Shown: one piece after another, positions 34,807 through 46,150 of the stretch
Layout: the number at the start of each line of letters is the position of its first letter
How positions within the stretch are numbered: the stretch's first letter is position 1
From: Escallonia rubra
Taxonomy: Eukaryota; Streptophyta; Magnoliopsida; Escalloniales; Escalloniaceae
Assembly: GCA_033065855.1 (NCBI GenBank)
Contig: JAVXUO010002499.1
Span: 1-64,000 of the forward strand
Reading direction: 5' to 3'
DNA length: 64,000 bases
Position numbers and translations under genes: made by a program
Notes under the pieces: model-generated
The model's database searches: none
What the model saw: the letters and a program-made list of their open reading frames with translations, nothing else
What the model was told of the DNA's origin: nothing

Positions 34807-35150
34807 TTAGTCGAATTTAAAAGGTTTTAGTCGACTAAAAGAGTGTTTCAGTCGACTAAAAGTGTTTCGGTCGACTAAAAAGTGTTTAAATTGTGTAAAA
34901 ATGGTTTTCTGGACTTTTAGTCGAATTTAAAGGTTTTAGTCGAATTTAAAGGTTTTAGTCGACTAAAAGTGTGATTTCAGTCGACTAAAAGTTGGTCGAT
35001 GAACAGTGATTATGAACAGTTTTTGAACAGTAACGGTGAACAGTGATTTTGAACAGTACCATGAACAGTATTTTGAACAGTACTTTCAGTCGACTAAAAT
35101 GTGTTTTCAGTCGACTGAAAGTTGATTTCGGTCGACTTAAAGGTTTAAAA
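34807..35150 (+). repeat. GTCGAC palindrome and GAACAGT clusters upstream of the solo LTR promoter
   Basis: Eight GTCGAC cores, most as AGTCGACTAAAA or CAGTCGACTAAAAG, and several AGTCGAATTTAAAGG half-forms flank a block of about eight GAACAGT/GAACAGTA units (34990-35085). All lie within 350 bp upstream of the TATA box. Confidence 0.85.
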
Positions 35151-35160
35151 TTTTGTTCCC

Positions 35161-35169
35161 TATAAATAG
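35161..35169 (+). promoter_or_regulatory. TATA box of the solo LTR
   Basis: TATAAATAG just downstream of the palindrome cluster; it also gives the LTR orientation as plus. Confidence 0.7.
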
Positions 35170-37353
35170 TGTTCTATTTCATTCCTAGCCCTTTTGTTCT
35201 TGATTTCTTGCTCCTTTGCGGCGAAGAGAGAGAGAATAGGAGGCTTGGGAAGCTCTTTGGCGCTAGAGTGGTGCTTTGAGGTTTCTTTGGTTCAAAAGCT
35301 TGTTTGAGGTAAGGGTTTGAACGTTCTTGCTGTGGTAAGGGTTTGTAATGTTTTTGCTATGGTATGGGTTGCTTCTTTAAATCTGAAAAAGAGTTATTGG
35401 AGTTGATTAATCTTGTTTTGTAAGGGATTCTACCTTTTGATTTTGGCTTGGGTTTTCCTTCTTTAAATCTGAAAAATTATTGGATTTTGATCAAGCTTGT
35501 TATGAAAGGGATTTTATCATCGTTTCGTTGTGGGAAGGGTATCTGTCAGAATCCGAAGGTTTATGCTTCGTCAATTTTGGTTCATCTATATTTGTTTGTA
35601 TTTGATTTGTCCCACTTGTACCCTTTCGTCTATAATATTGTTTACCCTTTTCGTTTGTGCCTGATGATGCACATCATTGAATTCGTATATTTGTGACCGT
35701 CAATTTAAGATTGGCACTGACTATGTTGAACAACTCTCGAAAATAGAGAGGGTCCTATGGACACATGTTTGTTATACTAGAGAGCCGAAGCCTCCTAGTA
35801 TGCTCCGGAGCACACGTTTGATGTTTGATGTTTGGTTCGACATTTGGGTCTTATGACCACCATAGTCATCGTATGTTTGTAGCGTACCCGACATATAATT
35901 GAAATGTGTTTTGGGTTAAACGCTTAATGACGTTTGCTTTGGTATTTGACAGTAAGTTTTGATTGCACTTTCGTACCTTCGGGCTTGTATTTGATTTGGG
36001 TTCTTTAGACCACCTTATGAACATTTCGTATATTTGATTTGCCTTCTTTGCATCGTAGTCAATTGTTATTATTTGCTCGTCGGATATTTGATTTTGTTTT
36101 GGACTACGACTCATCGTATTTGATTCCCATTTGTTTTCCACTTGCTGGGCTATTCGAGCTCACCCCCTATTCGTTTGTTTTGTCCTTTACCACAGGTATC
36201 GGACGTGATTTTTCGGGCGTGGCATGTTTGGGGGAAATTAGAGTTTTTAGTCTTTGTTAGTATATTTGAGCAATGTAAATTATTTCGCCGCTGCGTTTGG
36301 TAATTATTTTGTAAGGGAATATTCAGTGGAATTATTTTGGTGAACGGATTGTCTTAGACTTTTGTTTGTGGAGATATTTTATCTTAGAGGATTTAATTGC
36401 TCTGTCTATACCGTTATACTTAGAACTGTAATGGTATATAATGGAATTTGATGATAGTCGCGGCCTCGCGCTTTCGGGGCGTGACACTCCAAGTGCTCCG
36501 GCACGAAGAGTCCCCTTTCTGCCAGGTAGACGGCTCCTCCGGGATGCTAACTTGGCCGGCCAGGTAGACGGCTCCTCTGGGATGCTACCTCGGCTTGCGG
36601 AATAGGCGACTCCTCCGGGATACTATCTCCGTCAGGGTGCCTGCGTAACTAGTCTACGTGCTCTGGCACTGAGGGCTTGCGTCACCACCCCTAGGGACTA
36701 TGACCCCGGGGTCACTCCGAGACGGGAGCAAGTCTTCGAAGGGCATCGCGCCTAGTTCACCTGGCGGTGGGGCGTCGGGTCTTCCCCACCGCTGCGGGGC
36801 CTGTGGGACTCTGCAAGGACTTGGATTGGAGGTTAGATCAAGGGGGTTCTCTAGCCAAACCGACATTGTGGGAGCCCATCTTTCCAGACAGACAGAGCGA
36901 CGCTGTGAAGAGCAGACCGGGTGAATATGCGATCCGACAGTCCGTGGAGCACCAGCCCCCGTGGACCCCCCCGTGACGTGTCACTCCCGGGGAGCGCTAC
37001 GTGTCAGTTTATGATATCATTATCTCAATCTCTATAATTATAGGTCTTGAGAATTCCTTCTTCACTCTGTCATATTTTTACTTTCTCACTCTAGAATCCT
37101 AGAGAGAGAAACATACAGGACCCTGACTTTGGACCTAAGCATCGGACTGTGACTGTCGTCATATATTCATCCTGCGCCATCGCCATCGCCCTCGCAGTAC
37201 TGCCACCCTCAGGCTCTGTTTGGGAAGCCCTTGGTCTCTGCCCTTATTCTACCCTTGTTGTGTCCTACATCAACATACTTGGAAGCTGACTTGGACTGCA
37301 GCCTTTGTGGCACCTCCACGTAGGTACGAACCCACTTTCCTTGGCATCCAATA

Positions 37354-38332
37354 TTGTGACTTAATACGGACTAACGCATACTCCCAAAATGAACCCCCTC
37401 TTTGTGTATGTAAAATTACCAAAATGCCCTTAGGTGTAAAATTATCAAAATGTGCCTCTCTGACTTAAATCACCAAAATGGTATTCTCGTAAGTAGAATC
37501 ACTTTAATTACCTTACTGTATGCAATTTTACCCAAAAATACATTTTTAGGTCAAATTACCCAAATACCCTCTGGGTGGCAAATTACCAAAATATCCCCTC
37601 TCACACTTGAATCACAAAAACAGCCTTCCCACAAGTAAAATCACTCAAACAATCTTATTGTATGTGAATTTACCTCAAAATACCTCTCATAAGTAAAATT
37701 ACCAAAATACCCTCTCGGGGTGGTGAATTACCAAAATACCCCTCGTTACACTTAAATCATCAAAATAACCTTTCCGTAAGAAAATTACTAAAATATCCTT
37801 ATCGTATGAAAATTTACTCAAAAATACCCTTTATGGGTAAAATTACCAAAATACCCCTGGGGGTTTTCGCCACTAGAAAAATCCCAAAACATCTAAAAAT
37901 ACTATTTTTAGCATCATGAAGTTATTTTTGGACTAAAAAGTAATTTAGAGAATTTTAGCCTGAAAATTCCGAACCGATGTCCGGACCGAGCGCTAAAAGG
38001 TAAGTTTTGTAAAAAATACCTATCGACCTCATTATGGCATGAAATTTTAGATAATGGATCATATCAGTAAAATAGGGCTTCCATAAAATTTTCAGATTAA
38101 AATAACTTTATTTACTATGCTAATCAAATTGGGAATTTTGCCTAATTGATGCACTAATTTAGCGCCCTTTGCGGACACCGAAAACTCCCAAAAAAAAAAT
38201 TACAGAGTGTAGGTCTCATAAACATATTTGAGGTTATAGTTTTAAACTTTGTCTAATTTTGGCTCTAACTATTTATAAAAATTCGGATTAAAATTTGCTT
38301 AAATAATTTTACGTTTAGCGACACTTACACTT
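37354..38332 (-). repeat. Tekay-type LTR F', 5' half (minus strand), interrupted by element B
   Basis: Continues the LTR of 24653-26040 after element B. It is rich in attaccaaaatgcc/taccc blocks (37405-37860) and has a TATA-like tataaatag on the minus strand (38269-38277). Homology to the solo LTR stops near 38332, where a ttagagatgtcaaaagggc sequence begins. The LTR start (TGTAATATCC) is not present. Confidence 0.75.
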
Positions 38333-38957
38333 AGAGATGTCAAAAGGGCTGGGCTGCCTGCGGGCCGGTCCGGCGGCCTAGCCCTAAAGATGAATAGTGC
38401 TGGGGCAACAGAAATTATAAAGATGATCGTCTCAATCTGTAGTCTGGTGACAGAGTAGAATATTTGATAGAAACCGCAAACTGAGAAAAGTCTACTAGCC
38501 GACCAGTTAGTCGAAAACTGGCCGGGGCATCCAAAAAATTTCTAATACTTTTTCCCGAATTTTGAGATATTATCTTTTCCTAATTCGCTAATTATCTCTG
38601 ATAAAATAGATAAGATGTACTAGATTTCAAGAAAGATAATCCTAGATCATCTAAATAAATCACAATCTTCATACTGGGCTGGACTCAACTAATTGGACTG
38701 GAATGAACAACTAGACTGAATTAACTGAGCTGGACTAAATTAATTAAGCTCATGATTTTTTATTAGATCTACACCTACAATAATAAACCTTTACTATTAA
38801 TAAAGTTAATACAACAAATAAATAAATGGGGTATCTATAGGTAGCCTTGCACTTTTCAAAGAGAAATCGACTATCGATACCCTTGCACTTTTCAAAGTGG
38901 AAGTATTTTTTTGCATGTATCAGTATCTAGATAACATACATTATCAATAGACCAGTC
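38333..38957. other. Unassigned AT-rich sequence, possibly starting with a hAT-type end
   Basis: The first bases, ttagagatgtcaaaagggc, followed by ggccggtccggcggcc, resemble Ac-type hAT termini, but no second terminus was found. The remainder (38400-38957) has no recognisable gene or repeat apart from a short duplication of cccttgcacttttcaaag (38845, 38880). The TSD of element C lies at its right end. Confidence 0.4.
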
Positions 38958-39744
38958 ACTATTGATGCCAAGGAAAGAGGTTCGGGCTTATGTGGAAGGG
39001 CCACCAAGGATGCAGTCTGAAATAGCTTCCAAGTAGGCAAAGTGGGAGACAACAATGATGGAGCAAGGGCTGAGAGCAAGGCTCCCCAGACAGGTCGCGA
39101 GGGCTGGCAGTGCCGCTCAGGCAAGACGACGACGAACAGGGCCGACAGTCGACAGTCCAAGGCGAGGTCCAAGTCAGGGGTGTAACGTCAAGGGTCCGAT
39201 GTCAGAAGTCCAAGTGTGTTTCTCTCACTAGAATTCCAGAAAGAATGGGTTTTTAGAGAGAGAAAGTGAAAATGACAAATGAGAGAGAAGTCCCCAAATG
39301 AGTTCCAAAGTCTCCTATTTATAGGGAAAAGTGTACATGTGTCATCAGCTGACATGTGTCGTCCCCTGGGAATGACACGTCACCAGGGGGTTCAAAGTAC
39401 TGATTCTCCGTTGGACTGCCGGTTCCCGAGTTCATGCTGCCCTTGCAGCATCTCTCTGCCTGTCTGAGGAGACTGACCACACTGCGGTAGCATGATCAGA
39501 GTATCCCATTGCCCCAGCCACCGGTCCAAGCCCTTACTGAATCCCACAAGATGCGTAAAGTGATGCGCAGAGAACTTAACAGCGGTGAGGGTTGCCCCTT
39601 AGCCAACAGCTAGGCAGATTAGGCGCGATGCCCTCCGAGCACCTGCTGTTGTCCCGGAGTGACCCAGGGGTCATTGCCCTGGTGGTGTCAACGATCAATG
39701 CTAACATGAGCGGACATGCTCGCAGCTCAGTGCTCAAAGTTCGT

Positions 39745-40215
39745 GGCGACGGGTCCTCGTGCCGGAGCCCCCCCGTGATTATAAGGGCGATGGCTGTAAG
39801 GTTGACAGCCCATCCCACTGCGAGGGGTCCTCGTGCCGGAGCACTACGAGCGGAGCCCCCCGTGATTGTGTTGGAGATGGCTTTAAGGTTGTGAGCCATT
39901 CCCGCTGCGAGGGGTCCTCGTGCCGGAGCACTACGAGCGAAGCCCCCATGATTGTGTCGGCGATGGCTTTAAGGTTGTGAGCCCATCCCGTTGCTAGGGG
40001 TCCTCGTGCCAGAGCACTACGAGCGGAGCCCCCCGTGATTGTACCGGCGATGGCTTTAAGGTTCTGAGACCAACTCGCTGCGAGGGGTCCTCGTGCCGGG
40101 GCACTAGGCGCGGAGCCCCCCGTGATTGTGTCGACGATGGCTTTAAGGTTGTGAGCTCATCCCGCTGCGAGGGGTCCTCGTGCCAGAGCACTACGAGCGG
40201 AGCCCCCCCGGAAGC
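39745..40215 (-). repeat. 87-bp tandem array, 3' LTR copy (about 5 units)
   Basis: The unit contains ggctttaaggttgtgagccc, gggtcctcgtgccggagcac and tacgagcggagccccc. Starts are near 39790, 39876, 39963, 40049 and 40137. Confidence 0.88.
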
Positions 40216-40429
40216 ACATAACATGATAGTGGCGCATGGGTGCGGCGACTACCGTCGCGAGACAATACCTAGTGCCGGGGAACATATCATGAGAATGGTG
40301 CATAAGAGCGGCGACGAGTGTCGTGGGACGATACTTGGTGCCGGGGGTACGTAGTGTGACAGAGAGCCATAGGGGATGGCTGTATCAGTGGCACGGTGCA
40401 AGGGCGCGGTGGCGTGTGACCGTGCGGTG

Positions 40430-40830
40430 CGCGGGCACCGGCGACGAAGGTCGCAGAGACGGCGAGCGGGCGATAGGAGTTGCGGAGCTGGCGTGTGGGC
40501 GACGGGAGTCGCAGAGACTGCGCGTGGGCTGAGGGAGTCATGGAACAGTCATGCGGGCGAAAAAGTCACAGAGAAGGCGTGCGGGCGACGAAAGTCACAG
40601 AGCTGTCGTGCGGACGCGGGAGATGAAAGTCGCGGAGACGGCGCACGGGCGACGAGAGTCTCGGAGCTGTCACGCGAACGCGGGCGATGAAGGTCGCAGA
40701 GATGGTGCGCGAGTGACGAGAGTCGCGGAGCTAGCACGCGGGCGAAAAGAGTCGCTGAGCTGGAGCGCGAACGCGGGTGACGAAGGTCACGGAGATGGTG
40801 CGCTGGCGACGAGAGTCACGAACAAAGGTA
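40430..40830 (-). repeat. About 30-bp tandem array, 3' LTR of element C
   Basis: Units contain gacgagagtcgcggagctgg with variable spacers such as cgcgggcg. The matching array in the 5' LTR is at 45600-46150. Confidence 0.85.
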
Positions 40831-41036
40831 GTCGGTAGTCAAGGTAGGTGGCCGACCCCCTTAAGGGGGAAGGCACACCAAGGTTGCTTCACAAAGAGAA
40901 AATGCATGTGACTTGATTATGTGACGCTATGACCGGCATGTGAGCGTTGAAAAGTTGACCGTTGAATGCGCCGATGTGTCATGAGAATTGGGACCCCCAG
41001 TGGGCCTATAGGTGTAGCCAAGATAGGTTGGGAACA

Positions 41037-43884
41037 TAAGCCCCCTGCGTGTGGTGTGGGCGGAGGGGCAACCCGAGCGGGCGCCGCACGCATAAACACT
41101 TAGCAAGATGTTGATGTTGGTTGGCCGGAGAGTTGTTGACATCGTATCTGAATGACGAAGGTGAAGAGTAGGTGGCTCGAGCGAGGTCGACGTCCAAGCG
41201 ACGGCGACGAGGGTTGCGAAGACGGCGTCCGGGGACAGGCGACGAGCGTCGCAAAGACGTCACCCGGACGATGGGAGACAAGCGTCGTGGAAATGCCGCA
41301 CGGGCGCTGGCGACGGGGGTCGCGAGACAGCGCCTGGGCGAGGAGCGTCACAGAGTCGTCACCCGGGCGATGGGCATCGAACAACGACCGGTGCTGAACA
41401 ATGAGCGTGAGGGGTAAGTGGTTCGAGTTGCCTCGCACACCACCTACGTACCAAGGACTGATGTTGGAGGATGCCACGATGGTGGGTGCGGCAAGGGTGT
41501 GGTGACGGGCACAGGCTCGCTGTTGATGCGAGTATAGCAAAAAAAAAAAAAAAAATCTAAGTATGGAAAGTGATGAAATGGGTAGGGGAGGAGCAACACG
41601 AAGGTTGGAGAGCGAAATGCGCAACATGTCTTCACGACTTTTTGTGGAAAAGGTGGCGATGGTGGTTGATGATAGTGATGTTGCTCGGCCGAAAGGTTAG
41701 AGTGAAGGTGATTGTGTTGGTGCGATGGGTAAGGGCCGAAGGGAGTGGCCAAGGCGTGGCCTCTTGGTGGTGGAGGCCGAATATGGTGTTGCCTTGGGTG
41801 AAGTGCGAAGAGTGGCCAAGGGGTCGCCGAAGGTGAGGATGATGAAGGCCGACGTGGTGGTAGATGTTGGCCAAGGGTGGGGTTGGTGAGGGTGGGGTGT
41901 CGGTCTCATGGCCTTGGTGACTGAAGGTGGTGGGCCGAACTATGGCCGTCGAAGTGCAGAGTGGGGAGGGGGGTGGCCGAAAAGCGGTGTGGAGGCCGAG
42001 GCCAAAGGTGGAGGGCCGAATGGTGGTATGAGAGATGATGGCCGCAGAGGGGTGGAGTGTGTGATGGCCAAAGGGGGGGGGGGATCGGTGAGGTGGTTGG
42101 GTCGACCAGGAGGGTCGCGGTGGTTGTGGGTGTCGGCCAGTTGGCTTGGTGGTGAGAATGGCCGAAGGTTTGAGGAAAAATGGCGAAGAGTCGGGGCTGC
42201 CGCGCGCTGTCGGTTGACTTACGGGCTCAGGGGAGAGGAAGAGAGAGGGGGGGTCGGCGAGGTGGTTAGGTCGGCCAGGTGGGTTGGTCGGGAGAGTGGC
42301 CGAAGCAAGAAAATGGTGAAGGAGAAGAGGGGGGCGGCGGCGGCAATGGCCTGCCATGGCGCCGTGGGGGATTGCGGGGTCGGAGGGAGAGGAGATGGAG
42401 AGAGCCGAGGGGAAGGGGGTCGGCGGGGATGGGGGTTCGGGGTAGCAGGGGGGTCGGCGGGGTGGGTCAACGTGGTGCTGGATGGGAAAGAAAAGAAAAA
42501 TGGGAAGGGGGAAGGCGGCGATCGCGCGGCGTGGGGCTGCCGTGGGTGGTCGGAGGGAGGAAGGAGGTCAGCGAGGTAGATGTCGGGAGGCGGGAGGTCG
42601 GCGGGAGGAGTGGCGACGCCGGGAAGGGTCGGCCGGTGGAAGGCGAAGGCCGAGATGGGTGCGGCCGAAGATGGCTCGGCGACGCAAGGAGGGTTGCGAT
42701 GCTAGGAGAAGATGGTGAAGGCAATTAGGGTTTTTTGCGGGTTAAGAATTCTGGGATACGGGTCGGAGCGGTCGGGTAAACGGGCGGGCGGGTTGACCCG
42801 CTGGAGGTGAATGAAAAGAGGGGAAACGGGGCGAGGCAGTTGCGGGTAGGGCTCCTCGCGGGTGGGTTCAGCCTACCTGGATGTCTTTTGGTTTTGACTT
42901 TGAATTGAATTTGAATTTTGATATATATATATATATAGATATATTTTTTTTTGCAAGCTCCCAAAGTAACTTTTCAAAATGTCTATATAAAGCATGAGAG
43001 GGAGATGAAAATGTTGTGATGAAACATTTCTAAGTGAAAGGAAGAGAATGAGGGGAGGGAAGATAGATGAAAATTTGCGTGGAAATTTTTTTCTAAGTAT
43101 TGGAGAGAGCACCAGAGGGTGAAATTTTTTCTAAATGTAGAGTGAGGATGAGAGGGTGATAACCCGACTGCGAGCAAGTAGGGTGTGAGCGAGGTGCGAA
43201 AAAACTCTAAGTGTTGAGAAATATTTTTTTTTTCAAGTGTTGAAATTTTTGCTAAGTGTTGAGTTGGAGCAACGGTGCCGGGGAAGTCGCAAGGGGTGAT
43301 AACCCGACAGCAAAAAATGAAGAATTTTTTCTAAGTGTTGAACTTGGGCAGGGTGCCAAATGAAGCCGCGGGGGTGGTGACCTGACTGCCAAAAATGAAG
43401 TTTTTTTTTCTAAGTGTTGAAAAGTGAAGAGCGGGGCTCGGACAAGGATGGCGACGGAGGTGTGAACTTGGGATGGCAAGCTTGATGACAGATAGAGTCA
43501 CAGAGGCAAGGGAGGGCCGTCAGGATGTGCTGCATGCATGCCCACGAGGTCGCATAGTCTGAAGGAAATGTCGGCTGTCGAAGTTGAGACTTAGTAGCGT
43601 GGCACGAGCCACCCCGTGCACCACGTACGAAGTCGCTGCAATGTGACGCGGGAGGGGTAGGGAACATGGCCTGCATCGGGTAGGAAAGAGCGGAAGCCCC
43701 CAATGGAGTGGGTGATGGCACCAAGGGTGGTGCCAGTACAACAATGTTAGCTTGAAAATTTTCTAAGTCTGGAAATGCCGGCATCTTGGATGGCTGGGTA
43801 GAGGTTGTGAATGGTAGTCCTGGTAGCCGTGCGTTGCTGAGGCATGGTTGCTTGAGTGTAGCAGACAACAACACGATGCTCACC
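41037..43884 (-). other. Internal region of element C, non-coding
   Basis: From the PBS leftward: a gag stub, cacttag-bounded modules of 70-95 bp (43080-43440), a short AT-rich part with (TA)n, a GC-rich purine-skewed tract (41640-42730), a hairpin (41415-41446) and a PPT (41037-41046). Long frames in the GC-rich tract in several phases are compositional. Confidence 0.75.
41415..41446. repeat. Internal hairpin of element C
   Basis: Arms TAAGTGGT and ACCACCTA, with CGAG and CTCG inside. It is the counterpart of the element B hairpins; one arm mismatch. Confidence 0.65.
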
Positions 43885-43902
43885 TCCCCAGCGGAGTCGC
43901 CA
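43885..43902 (-). other. Primer-binding site of element C, perfect tRNA-Arg match
   Basis: The minus strand reads TGGCGACTCCGCTGGGGA, two bases from the LTR. It matches the complement of the plant tRNA-Arg 3' end in all 16 positions compared. Confidence 0.82.
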
Positions 43903-44639
43903 AATGATGCTGAGGAAAGATGGTTCGTGCTTATGTGGAGGGGCCACAAAGGATGCAGTCTCAATCAGCTTCCAAGTATGCAAAGTGAGAGACAACAAGG
44001 ACGGAGTAAGGGCTGAAAGCAAGGCTCCCCAGACAGGCCGCGAGGGCTGGCAGCGCTGCGTATGCAGGGTGACGACAAACAGGGCCGGTAGTCGACAGTC
44101 CAAGTCAAGGTCCAAGTCAGGTGTGCATTGTCAAGGTCCGATGTCAGAAGTTCAAGTGTGTTTCTCTCACTAAAATTCCAGAGAGAATATGTTTTTTTAG
44201 AGAGAGAAAGTGAAAATGTCAAATGAGAGAGAAGTCCCCAAATGAGTTCCAAAGTCTCCTATTTATAGGGAAAAGTGTACATGTGACATCCGCTGACATG
44301 TGTCGTCCCCTGGGAATGACACGTCACCAGGGGGTTCAAAGTACTGATTCTCCGTTGGACTGCCGGTGCCCGAGTTCGTGCTGCCCTGCCCTGCCCTTGC
44401 AACATATCTCTGCCTATCTGAGGAGACTAACCACACCGTGGTAGCATGATCAGAGTAGCCCGTTGCTCCAGCTACCGGTCCAAGCCCTTACTGAATCCCA
44501 CAAGGTGCGTTAAGAGACGCGAAGATAACCTAATAGCGGTGAGGGTTGCCCTTGTAGCCAACTGCCAGGCGGACTAGACGAGGACATGCTCGTAGCGCAA
44601 TGCTCAGAGTCCGTGGAGAGGGGTCTTTGTGCCGGAGCC

Positions 44640-45510
44640 CCCGTGATTGAGCCGGCGATGGCTTTAAGGTTGTGAGCCCATCCCGCTATGAGGGGTCTTC
44701 ATGCCGGAGCCCCCGTGGTTGAGCCAGCGATGGCTTTAAGGTTGTGAGCCCATCCCGCTACGAGGGTTTCTCGTGCCGGAGCACTACGAGCGGAGCCCCC
44801 CGTGATTGTGTCAGCGATGGCTTTAAGGTTGTGAGCCCATGCCGCTGCGAAAGGTCCTCGTGCCAGAGCACTAAGAGCGGAGTCCCCTGTGATTGTGCTG
44901 GCGATGGCTTTAAGGTTGTGAGCCCATCCCGTTGCCAGGGTACTCGTGCCAGAGCAATACGAGCAGAGCAATACGAGTAGAGCCCCCCCGTGATTGTGCC
45001 GGCGATGGCTTTAAGGTTGTGAGCCCATCCTGCTACGAGGGTCCTCGTGCCAAAGCACTACGAGCGGAGCCCCCCGTGATTGTGCCGGCGATGGCTTTAA
45101 GGTTGTGAGCCCATCCTGCTACGAGGGTCCTCGTGCCCGAGCAATACGAGCGGAGCCCCCCGTGATTGTGTCGGCGATGGCTTTAAGGTTGTGAGCCCAT
45201 CCAGCTGCGAGAGGTCCTCGTGCCGGAGCACTACGAGCGGAGGTCCCCGTGATTGTGCCGGCGATGGCTTTAAGGTTGTGAGCCCATCCCGCTACGAGGG
45301 TTTCTCGTGCCGGAGCACTACGAGCGAAGCCCCCATGATTGTGTCGGCGATGGCTTTAAGGTTGTGAGCCCATCCCGTTGCTAGGGGTCCTCGTGCCAGA
45401 GCACTACGAGCGGAGCCCCCCGTGATTGTGACGGCGATGGCTTTAAGGTTATGAGCCCATCCCGCTGCGAGGGGTCCTCGTGCCGGAGCACTACGAGCGG
45501 AGCCCCCCGG
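44640..45510 (-). repeat. 87-bp tandem array, 5' LTR copy (about 10 units)
   Basis: The motif ggcgatggctttaaggttgt recurs near 44654, 44727, 44814, 44902, 45000, 45085, 45171, 45258, 45346 and 45433, that is every 85-98 bp after the first two. Confidence 0.88.
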
Positions 45511-45599
45511 AAGCACATAACATGATAGTGGCGCATGGGTGCGGCGACTACCGTCGCGAGACAATACCTAGTGCCGGGGAACATAAAATTAGAATGGTG

Positions 45600-46150
45600 C
45601 ATGAGAGCGACAAGAGTCGCGGAGCTGGTGCGCAGGCGACGAGAGTCGCGGAGCAAGCGCGCGGGCGCCGGCGATGAAGGTCGCGGAGACGGCGCGCGGG
45701 CGACGAAGGTCGTGGAGATAGCGCGCGGGCGACGAGAGTCGCGGAGCTGGCGCGCGGGCGGGGGCGACGTAAGTCGCAGAGCTGGCGCGCGGACGCGGGG
45801 CGACGAAGGTCTATGAGATGGCTCGCGGGCGACTAGAGTCGCGGAGCTGTCTCGCGGACACGGGCGGCGAAGGTCGCAGACGACGAGAGTCGCAGAGATG
45901 GCGCGCGGGCGATGAGAGTCACGGAGCTGGCGTGCGGACGCGGGCGACGAAGGTCGCGGAGATGGCACGCGGGCGACGAGAGTCGCGGAGTGGGCGAGAG
46001 GACACGGGCGACGAGAGTCGCAGAGCTGGCGAGCAGACGCGTACGACGATGATCGTGGAGATGGCACGCGGGCGATGAGAGTCGCGGAGTTGGCGCGCGG
46101 GCGACGAGAGTCACGGAGTTGGCGCGAGGGCGACGAGAGTCGTGAACGAA
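45600..46150 (-). repeat. About 30-bp tandem array, 5' LTR of element C
   Basis: Fifteen or more units of gacgagagtcgcggagctgg plus gcgcgcgggc, some with an extra 10-12 bp. Confidence 0.85.

Larger units (their letters stand above)
34671..36486 (+). mobile_element. Solo LTR (1816 bp) inside the element B 3' LTR
   Basis: Starts TGTAATACCCCGAAT and ends TTTCGGGGCGTGACA. It is flanked by the 5-bp duplication CTCCA (34666-34670 and 36487-36491). Removing it restores the sequence seen uninterrupted in the 5' LTR (cgctccaagtgctccgg near 27411). There is no PBS, PPT or coding sequence. It has a TATA box at 35161-35169 and a clustered palindrome array upstream. The family is not recognised beyond chromovirus-like termini. 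Confidence 0.9.
26041..37348 (+). mobile_element. Element B: Tat-like gag-only LTR retrotransposon (TR-GAG type)
   Basis: A complete two-LTR insertion: 5' LTR 26041-28353, PBS 28357-28374, gag 28421-30160, non-coding tail, PPT 33158-33167, 3' LTR 33168-37348. It is flanked by the duplication CAATA (26036-26040 and 37349-37353). It has no protease, RT or integrase. The structure corresponds to terminal-repeat elements that keep only gag and rely on a full-length partner. A solo LTR (34671-36486) lies within the 3' LTR. Confidence 0.9.
33168..37348 (+). repeat. 3' LTR of element B, split by a solo LTR
   Basis: Starts TGTTCCCAACC and ends GGCATC, with the final A lost or absorbed at the CAATA duplication. 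Without the 1816-bp insert and its 5-bp duplication it is about 2360 bp, close to the 2313-bp 5' LTR. The length difference lies in the tandem arrays. Confidence 0.88.
38963..41036 (-). repeat. 3' LTR of element C (2074 bp)
   Basis: Plus-strand ends TGATGCC and GGGAACA. It carries five copies of an 87-bp array (39745-40215) and an array of about 30-bp units (40430-40830). TATA box on minus at 39315-39323. It is about 400 bp shorter than the 5' LTR, mostly through fewer 87-bp units. Confidence 0.88.

Noticed and set aside
38332-38390. Ac-type hAT terminus
   Set aside because: Only one end visible and no target duplication; left as unassigned.
41632-42728. Overlapping open frames on both strands in element C
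   Set aside because: Same GC-rich tail tract; no consistent phase or homology.
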